5,569 nt of DNA from Candidatus Omnitrophota bacterium. Lineage in GTDB: Bacteria > Verrucomicrobiota > Verrucomicrobiia > Limisphaerales > UBA1319. Numbering within the stretch: the stretch's first letter is position 1; each line of letters starts with the position of its first letter. The position numbers and the translations under genes are program-made. The DNA is taken from contig JAMCZD010000106.1 in NCBI GenBank assembly GCA_023473405.1, positions 1 to 5,569 on the forward strand. The letters are read 5' to 3'. Positions 1 through 4,080 of this stretch are shown here, in pieces. The notes beneath the pieces are model-generated. The model made no database searches. It was not told the origin of the DNA and was given only the letters and a program-made list of their open reading frames with translations.

Positions 1-717
1 GTAGCCAATCCGTGTCCCCGAATCGAAAATACAGCGCGGCGGCAGTTCCAGAACGCTCTCGCATTGCCGCCGGATCGGTGCAATGCGCAACGGCCCGAGG
101 TGGGTCTCGAGGATAGCACCGCACGAAACGGCTACAAACGGCTGCCCGGCACGATTACCCAGATTGTGGACTGCGCGGGCGACCAGTTCCTTGCCCGTTC
201 CGCTCTCTCCGGTGATTAAGACAAAAGCGTTCAGATTGGTGACGCGGCGTATCAGCTCATAGACTACCTGCGACCGGCCGCTCGATCCAGTCAACTGGTC
301 GCACCCCGAAGTCTCGCGCATGGTCTCGCGCATCCGGACCAGTTCGAGCTTCATGAGGTGGTGCTCGTAAGCACGGCGAAGGATCACCTTGAGTTCCAGG
401 ATGGACGGCGGCTTGCGCACGCAATCGTACGCGCCCCGCTGCAGAAACTCTATGGCAGTCGAGCGGCGCGTGTCGTCCGTCATGACGACAATCGGGACCT
501 TGCAGTCTCCAAGTCCATCGTACAATTCGAGCTGTTTATCGGTTGAGCTGCGATCGGAGTCACAGTCCAGAAGCACTACGTCGAAATGCCCCTCGGCGAC
601 AGTTCTCAGAAACCGCCCCGCGTCTGTTTCCACGGACAGGCAACATTCCGAGCCCAACGCAGAAGCAAGCAAAGGTTGGAGCTTCGGATCGTTTGAGTGC
701 AACAGTAGACGCATCAT
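1..717 (-). CDS. Sigma-54-type response regulator (NtrC class), 3' end cut by the window edge
   Basis: Two-component response regulator expected to activate sigma-54 promoters when phosphorylated. The 239 visible residues start at ATG 717-715, with AAGG about 9 bases upstream; a second ATG follows immediately. Residues 1-120 form a receiver domain: Asp10, phosphoacceptor Asp51 in FDVVLLD, Thr80 in VVMTDD and Lys102 in VRKPP. Only one of the usual two N-terminal acidic residues is present. A helical linker (about 115-140) leads to an AAA+ domain with a clear Walker A, GESGTGKE (170-177), followed by LVARAVH and FVAVSCGAI (194-202). After residue 203 the sequence no longer looks like the family: the expected SELFGHEKGAFTGA loop, which contacts sigma-54, is not seen in residues 203-239. 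The cause may be divergence, a frameshift or a rearrangement near the edge. The family call is firm; function as a sigma-54 activator is uncertain. No sensor kinase is visible. Confidence 0.88.
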   Translation of the reverse strand, partial: MMRLLLHSNDPKLQPLLASALGSECCLSVETDAGRFLRTVAEGHFDVVLLDCDSDRSSTDKQLELYDGLGDCKVPIVVMTDDTRRSTAIEFLQRGAYDCVRKPPSILELKVILRRAYEHHLMKLELVRMRETMRETSGCDQLTGSSGRSQVVYELIRRVTNLNAFVLITGESGTGKELVARAVHNLGNRAGQPFVAVSCGAILETHLGPLRIAPIRRQCESVLELPPRCIFDSGTRIGY

Positions 718-848
718 GGATGTTTGCCTTGCAATATGCATTCTCTTTCCACCGGCTTCAAGGCCAAGCCGACGGCCTTTACAGCTTGAGAAACGAGGGA
801 CCTCCGGCGATGCTGCCTCTATGGCCCAGGGGACACCTTCAGCCCGGA

Positions 849-877
849 ATCATAACGTAGCAAGACTCTTGGATCAA
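849..877 (-). promoter_or_regulatory. Candidate sigma-70-type promoter for the response regulator
   Basis: Read on the minus strand, TTGATC (877-872) is followed after exactly 17 bases by TATGAT (854-849). These match the -35 and -10 consensus at 4/6 and 5/6 positions. Transcription would start near 842 and give a leader of about 125 bases before the regulator's ATG at 717. The assignment rests on motif and spacing only. Confidence 0.4.
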
Positions 878-965
878 GACTTGGCTTACTAGTACGAATT
901 GAACGTACCGGACAAAGTGCGCGGTGGATTGTTATAAACCACACATGTAAAAATCGAGTTTACTT

Positions 966-981
966 TGGCACAACCGTTATC
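966..981 (+). promoter_or_regulatory. Weak sigma-54-like -24/-12 element
   Basis: TTGGCAC (965-971) gives a full -24 box (TGGCAC), followed after five bases by TTATC where the -12 box TTGCW is expected. The spacing is right and the GG is present, but the normally essential GC of the -12 box is replaced by AT. It may be a decayed promoter or chance. Its interest comes from lying beside a gene for a sigma-54-type regulator and pointing at the next gene. Confidence 0.2.
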
Positions 982-1024
982 TATTAACCAAGGTCGATTG
1001 AGGTCCCACCCCTTCCAACAATAG

Positions 1025-1273
1025 CTTCAGTTAGTAGACTTTGGGACGACCGCGGCCGCGTTGGCGCTGGGCGGTGGGGAACAGAATCCGCTGGTCCAGC
1101 ACTTCATGACACTGGGCCCATTGCAGGGTCTCGCCTTGGCCAAACTGGTCGCCCTCGCAATAGGCGCTGGGTGTTTCTTTTCAAATAAATACAAGGCCTT
1201 GCGACTTGCCAACATAGCGTTCACTGGCATCGCGATATGGAACGCCAGCATCATCGCAAGATTGCTTTCCTGA
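1025..1273 (+). pseudogene. Small two-helix membrane protein resembling DUF5658, probably 5'-disrupted
   Basis: The reading frame from 1025 to the TGA at 1271-1273 encodes about 82 residues. It begins LQLVDFGTTAAALALGGG, continues EQNPLVQHFMTLGP, then has two hydrophobic stretches, GLALAKLVALAIGAGCFF and ANIAFTGIAIWNASIIARLL. The order Asp-x-x-[ST]-T, then GG-x-E-x-NPL, then a Lys-containing helix, is the pattern of small DUF5658-type inner-membrane proteins, whose function is unknown. No ATG or GTG precedes the conserved part. An amber TAG (1022-1024) sits directly before it, and a TTG with a nearby AAGG lies in the same frame at 998. The only internal start (TTG 1061) would remove the DFGTT segment. 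I therefore favour a nonsense mutation or 5' truncation, though a short protein from TTG 1061 cannot be excluded. Confidence 0.5.
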
Positions 1274-1381
1274 ATTCTTAGAAAGCCGCCCCAGATCGTA
1301 CGAAATCGCACTGGTACTCCTTTCCAGGCACACGCGCCATTCGCTTCGTCCTACCGTGATAATGTTAACAATGACTTACCC

Positions 1382-3013
1382 GTGCGAATCATTCTGCGGT
1401 TAGGACGAAAAGACGACCATCATCCCTCGGACCTGTTCTGTAACTGTCTCCTGCAACGGCGGAATTCCGGTTTCGGCCTGTTGCTCTCGTGCGGATTGCA
1501 TTGCGCCGCGGCCGTGGCACTTACGGTTGCAGGCGCCTGGTCGCATCCACTTCGCGAGCCTTGGCCGCCCCCCGGTTACGAGGTTCAATACCTGCGGGTC
1601 GTAGTTCCCGAACCCTTTTATTTTTTCCCCTCAAAAAACGGTGCGACCGCAGTAAGAGCGAACAGAAACACAACGGCTCGCGTCGCGCCGGTAAATGGAA
1701 CACGCCTGGCGCGGCCTTCACCGCCACGCTCCGGCAACATGGGTGTAATGCGCATTCCGCGCGTCCAGGCGGCCGCCTGGAGCCGAATGGTCCTTGTTCA
1801 ACCGGAACTGCAGATTAATGTCCCGCCCAACATTAAACTGCCGGAAGTGTTCGCATGGAGCCGTCACCGGACGGGCGTACCGGCGACGCTCATCGTCCCC
1901 GGGCACAGCGAAAGCGGCGCCGGGCGGCCGGCGGCGGAACCCAGTTTGACGGCCGCAAACTCCCAGGAGCGCGTGGGCCGGGTGAACGTGGCGCCGGCGC
2001 CTGCCCCCATTCCGGCCAAACTCTCGCTCTCCCCCCAAGCCACGACTCCGATCAGTTTTCCTTCCGAAGCAGGCGCGGAATCGGACCGCCGGATTTCCGT
2101 CGACACGCTGGATGCCGATCCCGTGAACCTGCTGTCATCCTCGGCGCAGCGTCCTAAACCGGGTGAACAGGTACGGATCCCGTCGGGCACGGCGGTGCCG
2201 TCGGGGATTGCGGGTGCCAACCCGGCCGCCAGCGGTGCATCCGGGCAACCCGGAAAGCAAGGAAGCCGGGAATCCAGGACGCCGGCGGCGTCCGTGACCG
2301 CCCCGGCTCGGGCCATGCCGGGAGCTTCCGGTATCCACACCGTGGTGCTCCAGGAGGGGTCGCAAGCGGCAACTGAAGACCAACCGCGGGCTCCCTCCGC
2401 GGGTGCAATCCCAGTCGCAGCAACTGCGGCCCCGCCCGGCCTTGAGGAGGCGGACCACTCCGGCAGAGCGTCCCCGGGCGCCCCGATCCGGAAAGTCCAT
2501 CCGAAAAACGGCAACTTCGACGTTGTGGTGATGCAGGCGCCCCGCGCCGGCAGCACGCGGGAAGGCAAAGCGGTCCTTAACGGCTCGCAGGTCTACACCG
2601 TCTATCTTGAAGTGGGCACCGAACGCCCTTGGGTGCTCCAGTTCTGCAAGCCGGCGGATGCGGGCGCGGCGCATGTTCGTGGCGGGGTCCTCCAACTGAG
2701 CGCCGAAGCCGGCATACAAGCGCCCTATCCGGTCGTTACCGTTGTGCCGCCGCCCGGATCCACCTTCACGGCAGCGAAACTGTATGTGCGCGGCATTCTG
2801 AACCGCGAGGGACGCTTCAATCAGTTGGCGATGGTGGGGAAAACCGGCGCGGCCAGCCGGCAGATCCTGTCCCTGCTCGAACAATGGCAGTTCCGGCCGG
2901 CGATGGAAAGCGGCATTCCCGTTCCCGTGGAGGTGCTGTTGGCGATTCCACCCCCGGAAGCGCGCGACAAGCCCCGTCCTTCAGGGCGGGGAAGGATAGC
3001 GCGGACGCCGTAG
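1382..3013 (+). CDS. TonB-like protein with long Pro/Ala-rich periplasmic linker
   Basis: A 543-residue protein with the layout of a TonB energy transducer, which couples the ExbB-ExbD proton channel to outer-membrane receptors. After a short basic N-terminus there is one membrane anchor (about 31-53) carrying Ser36-x-x-x-His40, the SxxxH motif of TonB anchors. Residues 54 to about 400 are a Pro/Ala/Gly/Ser-rich, probably disordered linker, longer than in classical TonB. The C-terminal domain (about 405-525) ends with YVRGILNREGRF, LLEQWQFRPAMESG and IPVPVEVLLAIPP, matching the TonB C-terminal pattern (G-x-V, W-x-F-x-PA, G-x-P-V-x-V). GTG at 1382 is the only good start before the anchor; the upstream frame is open back to 1274 but has no ATG, and no clear Shine-Dalgarno is seen. 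The last 15 or so residues lie over an IS-end-like hairpin and look acquired. No exbB, exbD or receptor gene is nearby, so its partner and cargo are unknown. Confidence 0.8.
   Translation: MRIILRLGRKDDHHPSDLFCNCLLQRRNSGFGLLLSCGLHCAAAVALTVAGAWSHPLREPWPPPGYEVQYLRVVVPEPFYFFPSKNGATAVRANRNTTARVAPVNGTRLARPSPPRSGNMGVMRIPRVQAAAWSRMVLVQPELQINVPPNIKLPEVFAWSRHRTGVPATLIVPGHSESGAGRPAAEPSLTAANSQERVGRVNVAPAPAPIPAKLSLSPQATTPISFPSEAGAESDRRISVDTLDADPVNLLSSSAQRPKPGEQVRIPSGTAVPSGIAGANPAASGASGQPGKQGSRESRTPAASVTAPARAMPGASGIHTVVLQEGSQAATEDQPRAPSAGAIPVAATAAPPGLEEADHSGRASPGAPIRKVHPKNGNFDVVVMQAPRAGSTREGKAVLNGSQVYTVYLEVGTERPWVLQFCKPADAGAAHVRGGVLQLSAEAGIQAPYPVVTVVPPPGSTFTAAKLYVRGILNREGRFNQLAMVGKTGAASRQILSLLEQWQFRPAMESGIPVPVEVLLAIPPPEARDKPRPSGRGRIARTP
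2972..2997. repeat. IS200/IS605-type end hairpin inside the 3' end of the TonB-like gene
   Basis: CCCCGTCC (2972-2979) pairs with GGGCGGGG (2984-2991) around a TTCA loop, with one G-T pair, and is followed by AAGGAT. This is the hairpin style of IS605-family right ends and resembles the well-formed end at 3584-3603. On the plus strand the 3' flank (GGGGAAGGAT) matches that end apart from one extra A. On the minus strand the stem and loop match better, and the hairpin would then lie downstream of the minus-strand tnpB fragment. Its orientation is therefore ambiguous. It is read as the final codons of the upstream gene. Confidence 0.6.
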
Positions 3014-3018
3014 GCGTC
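3004..3018 (+). terminator. Short hairpin over the stop codon of the TonB-like gene
   Basis: GACGCC (3004-3009) and GGCGTC (3013-3018) form a perfect 6-bp stem with a GTA loop across the TAG stop. Only two T residues follow, so it is a poor intrinsic terminator. It could equally be part of the IS remnant or a small transcription-pausing hairpin. Confidence 0.25.
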
Positions 3019-3149
3019 TTATGAGCCCGGCGTCTGCTGTTGCTGAATGTACTGGTGAATAATACTGAGGGGGGCGACCACAACACGCCCCGCCAATGTC
3101 GATCTTTTAGGTCCGGACGTTCATTGCGGAGCACTCGGCTGGATGCGCC
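3019..3149. other. Gene-free stretch inside the IS remnant
   Basis: No recognisable coding sequence is seen here. A GC-rich inverted repeat, GGGGCG (3071-3076) and CGCCCC (3086-3091), makes a hairpin with a nine-base loop. The minus-strand frame of the neighbouring tnpB fragment stays open through this stretch, but its translation no longer resembles TnpB. The segment is probably rearranged or IS-derived DNA. Confidence 0.35.
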
Positions 3150-3317
3150 CTTGAGACTTTCTGAGAGCCAGCCGGTCTCGTCGCCGTGGCGCCATTCGGT
3201 GAGCTGCTTACAGAGCCCAGCATAGCTGAGCTTCGCTTTGCCCCGCTCCTGCCGCTGCTTCTGCAACTCCAGTGCTCGGTTGAAGACAAACCGGCAACTC
3301 CCGGCGAAACGCCGCAG
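3150..3317 (-). pseudogene. tnpB: tnpB fragment, N-terminal part (IS200/IS605 family)
   Basis: On the minus strand this encodes LRRFAGSCRFVFNRALELQ, then QRQERGKAKLSYAGLCKQLT and EWRHGDETGWLSES. This is the typical N-terminal region of TnpB, the RNA-guided nuclease of IS200/IS605 elements: RRFAG-x-[CA]-RFV[FW]N[KR]AL, followed by LSY..LCK.LT.W. The first dozen or so residues and the transposon left end are missing. TnpB similarity fades by about 3150, and the expected LKDLxRAFxNFF segment is not seen. The frame remains open into the TonB-like gene, but that part is antisense noise. It points away from the plus-strand fragment starting at the same place, so this is a dead relic. The family call is strong; the borders are approximate. 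Confidence 0.8.
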
Positions 3318-3579
3318 CTTTGAAAAGCAGCGGAAGCGTTTGGCGCGCTATCAGCGGATGATGGCACGCTGGCAGAAGTTTAGCCGCAACTGGAACAAGG
3401 CCAAATGCAAGCAAGCGCGCTTTAGTTGCGTGCAGTGCGGCTACGAGAACAATGCCGATCTAGTTGGAGCAATCAACATTTTAAGGACGGGGCACGCCCG
3501 GCTAGCCTGCCAAGCGAGCGGTGCGGTAATGCCGCCGGCAACAGGAACCCGCCAAGGAGCCGACGTATGTGCTCGGTAG
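3316..3579 (+). pseudogene. tnpB: tnpB fragment, middle and C-terminal zinc-ribbon part with internal deletion
   Basis: The plus-strand frame reads SFEKQRKRLARYQRMMARWQ, then KFSRNWNKAK, which is the helical middle region of TnpB. After residues CKQ it jumps directly to ARFSCVQCGYENNADLVGAI, followed by NILRTGHARLAC and a normal C-terminal tail ending at TAG 3577-3579. The second CxxC of the zinc ribbon and the last RuvC aspartate (NNAD) are present. The first CxxC and the region with the central RuvC glutamate, normally well over 100 residues, are gone, with the junction near 3400-3415. The N-terminal third and first RuvC aspartate are also missing, so it cannot encode an active nuclease. 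It is followed directly by its own right end, which shows its original orientation. Confidence 0.85.
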
Positions 3580-3580
3580 G

Positions 3581-3613
3581 AATCCCCGGCTTGAAGGCCG
3601 GGGAGGATGTCAA
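3581..3613 (+). mobile_element. IS200/IS605 right end (RE) hairpin of the decayed element
   Basis: CCCCGGC (3584-3590) pairs with GCCGGGG (3597-3603) around a six-base loop, followed by AGGATGTCAA. Two bases separate the tnpB stop from its first base. Position, stem, TTGAAGG loop region and the GGATGTCAA tail are those of IS605-family right ends, which also form the 3' scaffold of the TnpB guide RNA. No matching left end is visible in the window. The next bases belong to the iteron array. Confidence 0.8.
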
Positions 3614-3957
3614 CGAACCTCAATCCAACACCAGTCCAGATCTTGCCCGGCGGCCGTGGCTTTTCAGCGTACTTCAATCCAAAAAGAGCCCTGTCCCCGT
3701 AATCCGTCAGGCGTCGATATTCCAATAGTTTACGCGGATGTAGCCCGCACCGTACTTCAATCCAACAAAACAAGCGCTTAGACCGTACTTCAATCCAACA
3801 AAATCGTTCTGAAGTCCTCCTCGGTGCCGTATGCGACAGAATATCGGGCACCGTACTTCAATTCAAAAGGAGCGTACCTCAATCCAAGAAGCACCGTACT
3901 TCAATTCCAGAAGCACCGTACTTCAAAGAAAATGCGCCGTACTTCAATCCAACAAAT
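3614..3957 (+). repeat. Iteron-like direct repeat array, nine copies
   Basis: The consensus is CCGTACTTCAATCCAACAAA, all copies in one orientation. The CGTAC (or equivalent) cores start at 3614 (CGAACC variant), 3668, 3751, 3784, 3852, 3873, 3895, 3917 and 3938. The copies at 3749-3770 and 3782-3803 are identical over 22 bases. The last five are spaced 21, 22, 22 and 21 bp, about two helical turns, which places an initiator on one face of the DNA. The first four are irregular (54, 83, 33 and 68 bp). Variants include TCAATTC (3852 and 3895), TACCTC (3873) and a copy losing the match after TTCAA (3917). Direct repeats of this size and phasing just upstream of repA are typical Rep-binding iterons of a plasmid origin. 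Confidence 0.85.
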
Positions 3958-3968
3958 CTATATATAAG
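3940..3968 (+). promoter_or_regulatory. Weak candidate repA promoter overlapping the last iteron
   Basis: TACTTC (3940-3945), inside the last iteron, precedes TATAAG (3963-3968) by 17 bases; TATATA alternatives overlap the latter. The -35 match is poor. If real, initiator bound at the last iteron would block repA transcription, the usual autoregulation of iteron plasmids. Confidence 0.25.
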
Positions 3969-4033
3969 TGCAGCAGAAACAATGGTTTAGAAAACATCTA
4001 ACAATCTTTAGACAGTTTTCCGATTACTTACAG

Positions 4034-4080
4034 ACAACATGTTGTGCTGCTGTTGTTTTTATGAAACAATCAGTCTGATT
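4034..4080. promoter_or_regulatory. Cluster of three dyads at the repA start
   Basis: A perfect 12-bp palindrome ACAACATGTTGT (4034-4045) covers the first ATG. It is followed by TTGTTT-ttatg-AAACAA (4053-4069) and AATCAG-t-CTGATT (4068-4080), the last two overlapping by two bases. Such back-to-back dyads fit an operator for Rep dimers or an RNA structure controlling initiation. They make the true start uncertain: with TTG 4081 all three would be untranslated. Confidence 0.4.

Larger units (their letters stand above)
718..1024. other. Divergent intergenic region
   Basis: This stretch of about 300 bases separates the leftward regulator from the rightward small membrane protein gene. Open frames that cross it on the plus strand have biased, low-complexity translations and no recognisable domain. 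It holds a candidate minus-strand promoter (849-877), a weak sigma-54-like element (966-981), and a small inverted repeat, AAGGCC/GGCCTT at 760-765 and 774-779, in the presumed regulator leader. The part from about 925 to 990 is clearly AT-richer than its surroundings, as expected for promoter DNA. No RNA gene is recognised. Confidence 0.5.
3614..4080 (+). other. Probable iteron-type replication origin
   Basis: Three parts of an iteron origin occur in order: the direct repeats (3614-3957), an AT-rich stretch (about 3950-4070, including ATCTATATATAAG) suited to strand opening, and the initiator gene. Three dyads lie at the end: ACAACATGTTGT (4034-4045, perfect), TTGTTT/AAACAA (4053-4058 and 4064-4069) and AATCAG/CTGATT (4068-4073 and 4075-4080). 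No good DnaA box was found. Origin function is inferred from layout, and activity is unknown if the replicon is integrated. Confidence 0.65.

Noticed and set aside
389..892. Plus-strand open frame of 167 codons
   Set aside because: It is mostly antisense to the response regulator and shows no recognisable protein features.
2135..2884. Long minus-strand open frames opposite the TonB-like gene (also 1864-2568)
   Set aside because: They arise from GC-rich codon bias of the plus-strand gene; their translations are Arg/Gly/Pro-rich with no domain.
2972..2991. Rho-independent terminator for the TonB-like gene
   Set aside because: The hairpin lies before the stop codon, has no T tract, and matches the IS605 end style.
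2817..3149. The left part of the minus-strand frame continuous with the tnpB N-terminal fragment
   Set aside because: TnpB similarity stops near 3150 and the remainder is antisense to the TonB-like gene or unassigned; not a fusion protein.
3711..3726. A tenth, degenerate iteron (CGTCGATATTCCAAT)
   Set aside because: It matches only the outer bases, needs a gap and lacks the TTCAATCC core, so I did not count it.
3772..3779. AAGCGCTT palindrome between iterons
   Set aside because: An isolated 8-bp palindrome is too short and not repeated elsewhere in the array.
3614..3957. CRISPR array
   Set aside because: Repeats are short and imperfect, spacing is irregular on the left and leaves almost no spacer on the right, and no cas gene is present. 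Iterons next to repA explain the pattern better.
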